Shown here: in pieces, positions 49,201-57,158 of the stretch
Numbering within the stretch: position 1 is the first letter of the stretch
How the letters are laid out: the number at the start of each line of letters is the position of its first letter
Assembly (NCBI RefSeq): GCF_029360705.1
Contig: NZ_JARKMX010000008.1
Coordinates: forward strand, 3,402,202 to 3,466,201
Direction of reading: 5' to 3'
DNA from: Paraflavitalea pollutisoli
Lineage (GTDB): Bacteria; Bacteroidota; Bacteroidia; Chitinophagales; Chitinophagaceae
DNA length: 64,000 bases
Translations under genes and position numbers: made by a program
Notes under the pieces: model-generated
Databases searched by the model: none
The model's input: the letters and a program-made list of their open reading frames with translations, nothing else
Told to the model about the DNA's origin: nothing

Positions 49201-50562
49201 ATACCGATGGCACTTTCGACCGGCGCCGGAGCCGAAGTTCAAAAGCCACTGGCTACCGTAGTGATTGGCGGACTGGCGAGCGCTACATTCTTAACATTAT
49301 TTGTTCTTCCCATGCTTTACATCATTTTCTCGAAGAAAAATAAAGGAGGAACCATTAAAGCACCCGTAGTAGCAACAGTGGCGATATTGTTGCTTTCGGT
49401 CAGTTCCGTGAAAGCACAGGATCCCATTGGCAACCGTATCACTGTTAACAGGGCGATCGAGGCAGCAGCGGGCAACCTCCAATACAGGATCAATGAACAG
49501 CAAGTGATAAAAGGCAAAACGCAGATCAAGACTGCCACCATGCTGCCCAAAACAGGCGTCTTTGCTGAAAATGAAGATTTGAGACCAAGCGACGGCAAAG
49601 GAATACTCAAAATCGGCCTTTCTCAAAGTGTCTCGTGGCCGGGCCTGTACAGTGCGCAAAAGAAGCTATACGGAGAACAACTGAACTACTATCAGGTCAA
49701 CAAAACTGTAATTGACGCCGAACTGAAACGCAATGTAAGAGGTGTTTATTACCAGTTGTGGTACTTACAGGACAAAATGAAATTGTATCGTCGCTTAGAC
49801 AGCATTTACAGGAACCTGAGCGAGGCAACCACCCTGAAGGTGAAAACTGGCGACAGTCCAGGACTGGACAGCATCGCTGCGAACGTCCGACTGCGGGAAT
49901 TGCAAGCCCAGGTGAAACAAGCCGCCAATGATGTTCAGGTTCAACAGCAAGCACTGATGCAACTATTGAATACGGATTCAGCGTATTTGCCAGAAGATAT
50001 CGCACTGGCTAAATTACCGGTATCCATACCGGTGGCTACTGCCCCGCATCCGATACTGGCTTTACAACAGCAACAGATTAGTATCGCCAATGCAGGCATC
50101 GGCGTAGTACGCAATGAAAACCGACCAGAATTCTCAGGCCGCTTCTTTACCCAAAGGTTGTACGGGCTAAAGGATCCTTTTTCCGGCTTCTCCGTTACGG
50201 TTGCATTCCCGCTGTTGAGCGCAGGAGCTACCCGCAACAAAGTCAAAGTAGCACAGGCGGAAGCTGATCTGCAGCAAAAACAATTAGACTATGCCCAGCA
50301 GGTAATGACCACTGAGCGACTGCAGGCGGAAAAAGAAGTTCAGAAAAACAACACCATGCTGTCGTTCTATGAAACCACAGGCTTGAAACAGGCAGCCGAG
50401 ATCATCAACGCCTCCACACTCGCTTACAGAGCAGGTGAAATCGGGTTCACGGAATTATCGCAGTACCTGACACAGGCTATCGATATCCAACGCAACTACC
50501 TGGAAAACCTGAACGCATACAACAAATCGGTGATACAATACTATTACTACAACAATCAATAG
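46243..50562 (+). CDS. cusA: CusA/CzcA-type heavy-metal RND pump fused to a TolC-like outer-membrane factor
   Basis: This protein has 1439 residues. Residues 1-1035 are a complete HME-RND proton-driven pump: the first membrane helix (IIGIFTLALIVWGVWSASKL), periplasmic loops, the central TM helix with the proton-relay DFGLIVDGAVIVVEATL, the second half with another helix bundle (SISAGVGFIALFGVAVLNGI) and PVLMTATVASLGFIPMALS. After the last TM helix a new hydrophobic, signal-like segment (APVVATVAILLLSVSSVKAQ, about residues 1042-1061) leads into an outer-membrane factor of about 380 residues with the coiled-coil hairpins (QLWYLQDKMKLYRRLDSIYR, AGEIGFTELSQYLTQAIDIQ). The fusion of pump and channel is a Bacteroidetes trait. 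It exports Cu(I)/Ag(I) or Zn/Co/Cd together with the adaptor encoded next. Confidence 0.93.
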   Translation: MLNKIIDFSIKNKLIIGIFTLALIVWGVWSASKLPVDAVPDITNNQVQIITLTPTLAAQETEQLVTYPIEQSIANLPDLVELRSISRFGLSVITVVFDDDVDIYFARQLITEKLKQAEENIPKGIGTPELAPVSTGLGEIYQYVIHPKKGSEDKYTAMDLRTMQDWIVARQLYGTPGIAEVNSFGGLLKQYEVSVIPDRLKGMNVTMPEIFTALEKNNANTGGAYIDKKPNAYFIRGIGLVGTQEDIRNIVIKTVSGIPVLIKDVAKVQLGNAIRYGSVTYNGEKEVVGGIVMMLKGSNSAAVVTRVKEKMKTIQKSLPDDIVVEPFLDRTTLVDRAVNTVKTNLIEGALIVILVLVLFLGNLRAGLIVASAIPLSMLFALGMMNAFGVSANLMSLGAIDFGLIVDGAVIVVEATLHHLAKRRTGGKLTQAQMDAEVFESASKIRSSAAFGEIIILIVYIPILSLVGIEGKMFRPMAQTVSFAILGALILSLTYIPMMSALILPKKLLNKKTISDRMMDFLHRIYSPLLKKAIKVRTAIVLITVAIFGIAIFFFGRLGGEFIPQLREGDYAFHCILPQGTSLSQSIETSMQASRILKSFPEVKMVVGKTGSAEVPTDPMPPEATDLMVVLKPEKEWTTTKDYSELAQMMKEKLSVIPGVFFEANQPIQMRFNELMTGIRQDVAVKIFGENIDTLASLANKVSKVVQSVQGSTAPQVERTTGLPQITIQYDRARIAAYGLNIEDINQTVSTAFAGQAAGVVYENERKFDLVVRLDSTNRSSIDDVSNLFLATPTGLQIPLSQVASVQFKEGPAQISREDGKRRIVVGFNVTGRDVQSVVEEIQQKLEQAKLLPAGYYYTYGGTFENLQKASARLQIAVPIALALIFLLLYFTFGSFKESLLIYTAIPMSAIGGVFALMLRGMPFSISAGVGFIALFGVAVLNGIVLISTFNQLEKEGVTDVLERVFQGTYTRLRPVLMTATVASLGFIPMALSTGAGAEVQKPLATVVIGGLASATFLTLFVLPMLYIIFSKKNKGGTIKAPVVATVAILLLSVSSVKAQDPIGNRITVNRAIEAAAGNLQYRINEQQVIKGKTQIKTATMLPKTGVFAENEDLRPSDGKGILKIGLSQSVSWPGLYSAQKKLYGEQLNYYQVNKTVIDAELKRNVRGVYYQLWYLQDKMKLYRRLDSIYRNLSEATTLKVKTGDSPGLDSIAANVRLRELQAQVKQAANDVQVQQQALMQLLNTDSAYLPEDIALAKLPVSIPVATAPHPILALQQQQISIANAGIGVVRNENRPEFSGRFFTQRLYGLKDPFSGFSVTVAFPLLSAGATRNKVKVAQAEADLQQKQLDYAQQVMTTERLQAEKEVQKNNTMLSFYETTGLKQAAEIINASTLAYRAGEIGFTELSQYLTQAIDIQRNYLENLNAYNKSVIQYYYYNNQ

Positions 50563-50580
50563 CACATAAAAATATTGGAG

Positions 50581-51873
50581 ATGAAAAAAGTATTTTGGAT
50601 TATACCCGCTGCAGCTTTGGCAATCACACAGGTATCCTGCAAAAGCAAAGATAAAAAAGCTGAAGGAACGACAGCCGTGGCAGCACCAGCCGAAGAACAT
50701 TCCGATGAACATGAGAATGAGAATACAGCCACTTTCACCAACGATCAGATTAAAAGCATTGGCATCGAAATAGGATCTATTGAACAGAAGCAGCTCACTG
50801 CATCTATTCGTGCCAATGGCGCATTGCGGGTTCCTAACCAGAACAAAGCATTGATCAATTCATTGTATAGTGGTATTATCAAAACGTTGACAATACAGCC
50901 CGGCGATATCGTCAAAAAAGGACAGGTGATTGCAACCGTCGCTAATCCCGATTTTATTCGCATGCAGGAGGAATACCTGGCTATTGGTCCTAAGATCGTT
51001 TTAGCCGAACAGGAATTGACCAGGCAGAAGGAATTAAACACCGGTAATGCCGGTGCCCTGAAAAACCTGCAAGCTGCCGAATCGGACCTTCGTGCCAACA
51101 ATACCCGCAAGGCAGCACTGGAACAACAGATACAACTGATGGGTATCAATCCACAACACCTGGCAAACGGTGAATTGATCTCCGTACTTTCTTTACGCAC
51201 CCCCATCGGCGGAATCGTTAGCAGCGTATCCAGTAAGATCGGGAGCTACATTGACGTAAGTACACCCGTCGCTGAGGTAGTAGACAATAGCCAGCTGCAC
51301 CTTGATCTATTCGTCTATGAAAAAGATCTTCCCAGGTTAAAAAACAACCAGAATATACATTTTACATTAACCAACAATCCAGGCAGGGAATACGACGCAC
51401 AGATCTATTCCCTTGGATCCACCTTTGAGGATGAAAGTAAAGCAGTCAGTGTCCACGCGCAGGTAAAGGGCGACAAAACCGGGCTCATCGATGGTATGAA
51501 CATTACCGCCCTGATCAGCCTGGATAAGGTAACCACCCCGGCAGTTCCCAATGATGCCATCGTGAATTACCAGGGGCAGGATTATATTTTCATGGTAACT
51601 GATCAACATGCCGAAACAGAACACCACCAGGAAGGTAAGGACAGCAAGCCTCATGACGAGAAAGAGCCTCATGATCACGCGGAAGCTGCAAAGCCTGCAG
51701 AGACGGGCGTAACATTTGAGCGGATCCCTGTTGCTAAAGGCACTTCGGAAGTGGGTTACACACAGATCACGCTGCTCAAGCCTGCCCCTGACAACGCAAA
51801 GATTGTCACTAAAGGAGCATTCTTTGTATTAGCAAAGATTACCAATTCAGGCGAAGGTGAACATGGTCACTGA
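50581..51873 (+). CDS. cusB: CusB/CzcB-type periplasmic adaptor lipoprotein
   Basis: ATG at 50581 (MKKVFWIIPAAALAITQVSC) gives 430 residues with a lipoprotein signal and Cys20; the TTG at 50575 is less likely. The protein has a membrane-fusion layout: barrel-sandwich (LYSGIIKTLTIQPGDIVKKG, RTPIGGIVSSVSSKIGSYID), a helical hairpin between them (EYLAIGPKIVLAEQELTRQK), a beta-barrel, and a membrane-proximal domain. Histidine-rich stretches occur after the signal (EEHSDEHENEN) and near the C-terminus (EHHQEGKDSKPHDEKEPHDH), suggesting direct metal binding. It completes the tripartite pump with the preceding CusA-OMF fusion, 18 bases away. Confidence 0.92.
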   Translation: MKKVFWIIPAAALAITQVSCKSKDKKAEGTTAVAAPAEEHSDEHENENTATFTNDQIKSIGIEIGSIEQKQLTASIRANGALRVPNQNKALINSLYSGIIKTLTIQPGDIVKKGQVIATVANPDFIRMQEEYLAIGPKIVLAEQELTRQKELNTGNAGALKNLQAAESDLRANNTRKAALEQQIQLMGINPQHLANGELISVLSLRTPIGGIVSSVSSKIGSYIDVSTPVAEVVDNSQLHLDLFVYEKDLPRLKNNQNIHFTLTNNPGREYDAQIYSLGSTFEDESKAVSVHAQVKGDKTGLIDGMNITALISLDKVTTPAVPNDAIVNYQGQDYIFMVTDQHAETEHHQEGKDSKPHDEKEPHDHAEAAKPAETGVTFERIPVAKGTSEVGYTQITLLKPAPDNAKIVTKGAFFVLAKITNSGEGEHGH

Positions 51874-51941
51874 TCGCTACATCGTAATTTGCCGCAAAAC
51901 AAATCGCATCACCATCCATTCACCCATATTTATAATTCTGT

Positions 51942-54458
51942 ATGAACAAGATAAAAATCAATCTGGACATATTGCTACCCGATGTTCCTAATGAGAAAGA
52001 CGCTTGTGTTAACCGAATAATGTCGGAATTGAAGGATGTACATGGGATCGAAGGCATGCACATCGTCCCTGAGCAATCTCATGCCAAAGCCCAGTTCTGT
52101 TTCCACTATGACCCCTCCATTATTTCTGTGGAGAAAGTAACTGAAATAGCGCAACAGGCTGGTGCCAAGATCACCAAACGATACAGGCATTGGGTAGCTG
52201 AAGTGAACGGTATCCGACATCAGCGACAGACCAAACTCATTGAAACGGTTTTGCAAAATGAAAAAGGCATACTGGCGATCTCAGCTTCTGCTGCCGGCAC
52301 CATTGCGGTAGAATACGATACACACAATATATCACTTGACAAAATATACGTCCTGCTTGAAAAGCAAGACCTTCAGATTTTGAACAAACACAAGCCTGCT
52401 CTCCCAAAGGTGGTTCCGATAGCGGAACCACCCAAAAAAAGTACCCATGAAAAGCATGAGCATAAGGAGGGTGAAGACCATGAACATGATCACGCCCATG
52501 GTGGGATTTTTGGCAAGAACACAGAACTGGTATTTAGTCTTGCCTGCGGCGCCCTCATCGGCATAGGTTGGGGTCTCTCATTTATAGAGACCCTACCTCC
52601 GCTCATTCCCAAGATCCTGTACATCGTAGCCTATTTCTTTGGCGGTTACTTTACAGCCAAAGAGGCTGTGCAAACGGTAGCCAAGGGTGGCTTTGAAATC
52701 GACTTCCTGATGCTCGTGGCAGCGATTGGTGCAGCGATCCTCGGCAGTTGGCAGGAAGGAGCACTATTGTTGTTCCTGTTCAGTCTCGGCCATGCACTGG
52801 AACACTATGCCATGGAAAAGGCCCGCAAGTCCATAGCAGCGCTCACGGAACTGGCGCCTAAAACGGCATTGCTGAAAGTAGAGGGCCAAACAAAAGAGGT
52901 GAAAATCGAGCAACTAAAAATTGGAGACATTGTAGTGGTCAAGCCTAATACAAAAATATCATCTGATGGTATTGTTGTAAAGGGTTCCAGCAGTGTCAAC
53001 CAGGCACCGATCACCGGCGAAAGTATACCTGTTGACAAAACAGCTATTGACAATCCCGATGTTGACCCGAAAGAAGCAACAAAACTCGATGCCAAACACC
53101 GCGTTTTTGCGGGCACGATCAATGGGAATGATCTCTTGGAGATAAAGGTGATCAAGGAAGCTACGGATTCCACCTTATCCAGACTGGTAAAAATGGTCAA
53201 CGAAGCCCAAACCCAAAAATCACCTACGCAACAGTTCACCGATAAGATAGAACGGGTATTTGTACCAGCGGTACTTATCCTGGTAACACTGCTCTGTTTT
53301 TCATTCCTTGTAATCGATGAGCCATTTAGTAAGAGTTTCTACCGGGCCATGTCTGTCCTCGTCGCAGCCAGTCCCTGTGCGCTTGCCATCTCTACGCCCA
53401 GTGCAGTACTGAGCGGGGTTGCCCGTGCAGCCAGGGCTGGCGTGCTGATCAAAGGCGGACGACCATTGGAAGACCTGGGCACGCTTACCGCGCTGGCATT
53501 TGACAAAACAGGAACATTAACAGAAGGTAAACCCAAGTTGACAAAGATCCAGCCCTTTGGCACTCTTACCGAGATACAATTGCTGAAGATCGCCGTGGCA
53601 GTAGAGGGCCTGAGTGATCACCCGATAGCCAAAGCCATTGTGCGGGATGGAAAGGAAAAACTTGGTAATGAGGAAATTCCGCAAGCACATGATATGGAAG
53701 CAGTGCTCGGCAAAGGAATCAAAGCAGCGCTTGGTGACAATCAGATCTTTGCAGGCAACCTTACCCTTTTTGAATCGCTCGATGAGGCCAAACCTTCCGA
53801 TGATATTACACAAGCAGTGAAAAAGGCGGAAGCAGAAGGCCACACTACCATGCTCTTCAGAAAGAACAAAGAGTATATCGGCATTCTTGCCGTAATGGAT
53901 ACTCCCCGCCAGGAAGCCAAAGAGACACTCGCCCAACTCAAACAGATTGGTATCCGAAAAATGGTCATGCTTACTGGCGACAATCAAAAAGTAGCTGAAG
54001 CTATTGCTGGTGAAATAGGCATCACGGACCCCATGGGCAGCTTGCTGCCGGAGCAGAAAGTCGAGGCCATTCAAAAACTGGCGCAGCAGGAAGGAAAGGT
54101 GGCAATGGTCGGCGATGGAGTCAACGACGCACCGGCCATGGCTAAAAGCACAGTTGGCATCGCCATGGGAGCCGCAGGCAGTGATGTTGCACTCGAAACA
54201 GCCGATATCGCACTGATGGGCGATAAGCTGCTCCTATTGCCATTTGCCATAGGATTGAGCAGGCAATCAAAAAGGATCATCACCCAGAATCTGGTGATTA
54301 GCTTAGGTGTGGTAGCAGTACTAATTCCGCTCACCATACTGGACATTGCCACGATCGGGCCGGCTGTAGCAGCCCATGAGGGCTCAACACTGGTCGTAGT
54401 GGCTAACGCGCTCCGCCTGTTGGCGTACAAGAACAAACAGGCACCTGCAGCAGGGTAA
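51942..54458 (+). CDS. Heavy-metal P1B-type ATPase with SPC motif
   Basis: This protein has 838 residues. The N-terminal 150 residues form two ferredoxin-like HMA repeats without CxxC motifs (INLDILLPDVPNEKDACVNR; GILAISASAAGTIAVEYDTH). A His-rich cytoplasmic linker (HEKHEHKEGEDHEHDHAHGG, residues about 168-187) precedes the first TM helices. The catalytic parts are complete: TGES loop (APITGESIPVDK), S477-P-C479 in the ion-binding helix, DKTGTLT with phospho-Asp521, the HP motif (GLSDHPIAKAIV) and GDGVNDAPA. SPC instead of CPC points to the Co/Zn-type (P1B-4) group, which exports divalent ions to the periplasm. There the RND pump encoded upstream could take over. The 68-base gap to cusB fits one transcript. 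Confidence 0.92.
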   Translation: MNKIKINLDILLPDVPNEKDACVNRIMSELKDVHGIEGMHIVPEQSHAKAQFCFHYDPSIISVEKVTEIAQQAGAKITKRYRHWVAEVNGIRHQRQTKLIETVLQNEKGILAISASAAGTIAVEYDTHNISLDKIYVLLEKQDLQILNKHKPALPKVVPIAEPPKKSTHEKHEHKEGEDHEHDHAHGGIFGKNTELVFSLACGALIGIGWGLSFIETLPPLIPKILYIVAYFFGGYFTAKEAVQTVAKGGFEIDFLMLVAAIGAAILGSWQEGALLLFLFSLGHALEHYAMEKARKSIAALTELAPKTALLKVEGQTKEVKIEQLKIGDIVVVKPNTKISSDGIVVKGSSSVNQAPITGESIPVDKTAIDNPDVDPKEATKLDAKHRVFAGTINGNDLLEIKVIKEATDSTLSRLVKMVNEAQTQKSPTQQFTDKIERVFVPAVLILVTLLCFSFLVIDEPFSKSFYRAMSVLVAASPCALAISTPSAVLSGVARAARAGVLIKGGRPLEDLGTLTALAFDKTGTLTEGKPKLTKIQPFGTLTEIQLLKIAVAVEGLSDHPIAKAIVRDGKEKLGNEEIPQAHDMEAVLGKGIKAALGDNQIFAGNLTLFESLDEAKPSDDITQAVKKAEAEGHTTMLFRKNKEYIGILAVMDTPRQEAKETLAQLKQIGIRKMVMLTGDNQKVAEAIAGEIGITDPMGSLLPEQKVEAIQKLAQQEGKVAMVGDGVNDAPAMAKSTVGIAMGAAGSDVALETADIALMGDKLLLLPFAIGLSRQSKRIITQNLVISLGVVAVLIPLTILDIATIGPAVAAHEGSTLVVVANALRLLAYKNKQAPAAG

Positions 54459-54486
54459 CACATTTTTCAACAGTAAGAAACATGCA

Positions 54487-55218
54487 ATGGAAAAGGATAA
54501 TTTCTTTCAGCAAGAGCTGTCAGCCATAAATGATTTTACATTCAGCAATGAGGTAGCCAATGTCTTTGATGACATGGTTAGCAGGTCCGTTCCTTTCTAC
54601 ATCGAAATGCAACGCATGACCGCCGAATTAGCCGCCAACCATGCCCAGTCGGGAACTAACCTGTTTGACCTGGGATGCTCAACAGGCACCACCATGATAT
54701 TAATGGATAAGCTGGTCGATGAGCACGTATCATTTATAGGGGTGGATGATTCAGAAGGTATGATCCATAAATGCCGGGAAAAACTCAATAGCTTCAACCT
54801 GCGTCGAAAGATTGACCTTGAAGTGGCAGATCTCGCACAAATAGTGCCTGTTGAAAATGCCTCGGTAGTTACGATGGTACTCGTTCTTCAATTCATCCGC
54901 CCAATGCACCGCCTGAAGCTGATCAAGGGCATATACGACGGGCTCACTGAAAATGGTGTTCTGATCATTGTTGAAAAGATACTCACAGAGGAAAAATCAT
55001 TCAACCGGGAATACATAGACTATTACTATGATTTCAAGCGTCGTAACAATTACAGCGAACTTGAAATTTCTCAAAAAAGGGAAGCATTGGAGAATGTATT
55101 GATACCCTACAAAACCAGTGAAAACATCACCATGCTCAAAGAAGCAGGTTTTAGTGAAGTCGAAGTATTCTTCCGCTGGTATAATTTTTCCGGAATCATC
55201 GCAAAAAAAACACCATGA
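54487..55218 (+). CDS. cmoA: CmoA-like carboxy-S-adenosylmethionine synthase
   Basis: This 243-residue class I methyltransferase fold closely follows E. coli CmoA in pattern: VFDDMVSRSVPFYIEMQRMT, the SAM-binding FDLGCSTGTTM (D61), FKRRNNYSELEISQKREALE with R198 at the place of the carboxylate-binding Arg199, and a C-terminal EVEVFFRWYNFSGIIAKK. CmoA makes carboxy-SAM from SAM and prephenate; its usual partner CmoB, which modifies tRNA wobble uridine, is not in the window. It lies 28 bases after the P-type ATPase and overlaps the next methyltransferase gene by 4 bases, so it is part of the metal operon. Its role here is unknown; the product might feed another reaction. Confidence 0.8.
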   Translation: MEKDNFFQQELSAINDFTFSNEVANVFDDMVSRSVPFYIEMQRMTAELAANHAQSGTNLFDLGCSTGTTMILMDKLVDEHVSFIGVDDSEGMIHKCREKLNSFNLRRKIDLEVADLAQIVPVENASVVTMVLVLQFIRPMHRLKLIKGIYDGLTENGVLIIVEKILTEEKSFNREYIDYYYDFKRRNNYSELEISQKREALENVLIPYKTSENITMLKEAGFSEVEVFFRWYNFSGIIAKKTP

Positions 55219-55940
55219 TAAGTATTGGAAATTTTTTCTTTAAGTACAGGAATGTATTGTTTATCTTTTTGTATCTGCTATTGTTCATTCCCTCCCCTGA
55301 CCTGTTTCCCGAACAGGTATTTGGCCCTCAGTATCATCTTTGGCCTATTATCACGGGGTTATTGATAACGGTAGCTGGTCAAATCATCCGTGGGGCCACG
55401 ATCGGCCTGGCCTACATTATTCGGGGTGGAAAAAATGGGAAAGTATATGCTGAAGACCTTGTAACGACAGGTCTTTTCCGGCATTGCCGCAATCCACTCT
55501 ATGTAGGAAATGTGCTGATGCTTTTTGGAGTGGGAGTACTTTCTAATTCTTTGATATATGTTCTGGTCGTAATGCCGGTTTTCTTTTTTATTTACCAGAC
55601 CATTGTGTTGGCAGAGGAAAACTTCCTGTTAAAAAAATTCGGCTACTCTTTTGTAATGTATTGTAAAGCCGTCAACCGATGGCTACCCTCTTTAACAGGT
55701 ATCAAAGCAACTTTCGCTTCCATGCGGTTTAAATGGAAACGATGGCTGATCAAAGAATACAATACCCAGTATATCTGGCTTTCCGGCATTGCCTGTCTTC
55801 TGCTGTTGGAATATCCGCAATTGACCGGCTTTGATGACGAAAAACGGAATCTATGGTTGGCAATCATACTTCCCTTGTTACTCATTTATTACTTATCTAT
55901 CCGGTACCTGAAAAAGTCTGGTCGCTGGAAAAATGATTAG
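55215..55940 (+). CDS. Membrane methyltransferase, isoprenylcysteine/phospholipid-type (ICMT/PEMT-like)
   Basis: This 241-residue protein has six or seven hydrophobic helices. The signature of ICMT/PEMT-like membrane methyltransferases is present: EDLVTTGLFRHCRNPLYVGN (GxxR..RNPxY.G) and, 50 residues later, LAEENFLLKKFGYSFVMYCK (EE..L...FG..Y..Y). These enzymes use SAM to methylate lipids or lipid-linked thiols. Its ATG overlaps the TGA of the CmoA-like gene (ATGA), so the two SAM-using enzymes are made together. The C-terminal third (YNTQYIWLSGIACLLLLEYP) adds two more helices not found in the minimal family. The substrate is unknown. Confidence 0.8.
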   Translation: MISIGNFFFKYRNVLFIFLYLLLFIPSPDLFPEQVFGPQYHLWPIITGLLITVAGQIIRGATIGLAYIIRGGKNGKVYAEDLVTTGLFRHCRNPLYVGNVLMLFGVGVLSNSLIYVLVVMPVFFFIYQTIVLAEENFLLKKFGYSFVMYCKAVNRWLPSLTGIKATFASMRFKWKRWLIKEYNTQYIWLSGIACLLLLEYPQLTGFDDEKRNLWLAIILPLLLIYYLSIRYLKKSGRWKND

Positions 55941-55963
55941 GTACAGACCAGTATGCTTCTACC

Positions 55964-56206
55964 ATGAAGTCAAGAAAGAGAATTAAAAAGAAAAATGGTC
56001 CAACTCCTCCCATGCGTAAGAAGTTGCCACCGGAAGTACCTTATAGCATGGCCAGGGACATGGCAATGGTAACCGGCATATTTTTATCGTGCCTCATCAT
56101 CCTGTCAGCCATAGCTGCAGCAATCGGGTTGTATAAAAGACACCTGAAAACGTCCAAAAAGATCGAATACCATAAAAACATTGAAAGCAAAGGATTTTTG
56201 CCATAA
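55964..56206 (+). CDS. Small single-helix membrane protein
   Basis: In this 80-residue protein a very basic N-terminus (MKSRKRIKKKNGPTPPMRKK) precedes one hydrophobic helix (MVTGIFLSCLIILSAIAAAI) and a basic C-terminal tail. No family recognised. It starts 23 bases after the membrane methyltransferase and 28 bases before the bestrophin gene. Its form, a basic cytoplasmic N-terminus with a single helix, mirrors the small protein before cusA. It probably belongs to the same transcript and may assist one of the neighbouring membrane proteins. Confidence 0.6.
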   Translation: MKSRKRIKKKNGPTPPMRKKLPPEVPYSMARDMAMVTGIFLSCLIILSAIAAAIGLYKRHLKTSKKIEYHKNIESKGFLP

Positions 56207-56234
56207 AAATGGTATATATGGAAAAAAATAAACT

Positions 56235-57119
56235 ATGCTGCTGAACAAGAGAATATCGATCTTGGATTTTGTAAATACGATCAAGACTGATCTGATCATT
56301 ATTACGATCTATGCGATAGTAATAGGTATGGCAGATGAGGCTTCGATCTTGACCAAAATTAATGTGCCTATACCTATTACCTCCGCGTTGGGAACTGCTG
56401 TGGTACTTCTGTTGGCCTTTCGGACAAATCAGTCCTACGAGCGGTGGTGGGAAGCCAGGTTAATTTGGGGTGCTATCGTCAATGATTCACGTACATTAAT
56501 CAGGCAGGTTCAATCTTTCTCTTCTAAAGCAGCACCGGACAATTTAGTGAAAGACATGGCCGAACGACAGATTGTGTGGTGCTATGCATTGGGTGAAAGT
56601 TTGAGGCGACTTCCGTTCACAGATAAAGTATCGGCATACCTGCAGGCGAAACAAGTGGATAGCGACAATATCCCCAATGCACTGTTATCTGCCCACAGTC
56701 AGCAGATAGCCGAAGCCTACCAGAACGACCATATCAATAGCTTTCAGCAGATTCAGCTGGACACTACTGTATCGAGACTTACCGATGCTATGGGTAAATG
56801 CGAACGCATAAAAAATACCGTCTTCCCTAAGTCTTATAGCTTACTAATCCACTTCATCATCTACGTATTTGCAACCTTGCTACCATTTGGGCTCAGCGAC
56901 GAAAACCTGGCCGTAGAGATTGGCTTAACAATTGTCATCCCGGTTGTTTTTGTCGCCATTGAAAGAACATCTATCCTCATGCAGGATCCTTTTGAGAATA
57001 AACCGCTGGATACGCCAATGACAGCTTTGTCTGAGACTATTGAAATGAACATCAGGAAAATGACAGGGGATAAACGACCGTTTGAAAAAACACCTTCGCA
57101 AACCTATTATCAATTATAA
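56235..57119 (+). CDS. Bestrophin-family ion channel protein
   Basis: In this 294-residue protein the N-terminal helix and the block TSALGTAVVLLLAFRTNQSY followed by ERWWEARLIWGAIVNDSRTL are the bestrophin (UPF0187) signature: RTN.SY.RWWEAR..WG. Later features are FPKSYSLLIHFIIYVFATLL, PFGL, and ILMQDPFENKPLDTPMTALS, where the DPFEN acid cluster is typical. Bacterial bestrophins are pentameric channels, sodium- or anion-conducting depending on the member. Here it may balance charge during metal export, which is inference. It is on the rightward metal cluster with a 28-base gap from the previous gene and 39 bases to the MgtC-like gene. Confidence 0.9.
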   Translation: MLLNKRISILDFVNTIKTDLIIITIYAIVIGMADEASILTKINVPIPITSALGTAVVLLLAFRTNQSYERWWEARLIWGAIVNDSRTLIRQVQSFSSKAAPDNLVKDMAERQIVWCYALGESLRRLPFTDKVSAYLQAKQVDSDNIPNALLSAHSQQIAEAYQNDHINSFQQIQLDTTVSRLTDAMGKCERIKNTVFPKSYSLLIHFIIYVFATLLPFGLSDENLAVEIGLTIVIPVVFVAIERTSILMQDPFENKPLDTPMTALSETIEMNIRKMTGDKRPFEKTPSQTYYQL

Positions 57120-57158
57120 AAGGGAGAGTTTGTATTGTCTAACCACTAAAACATATAC

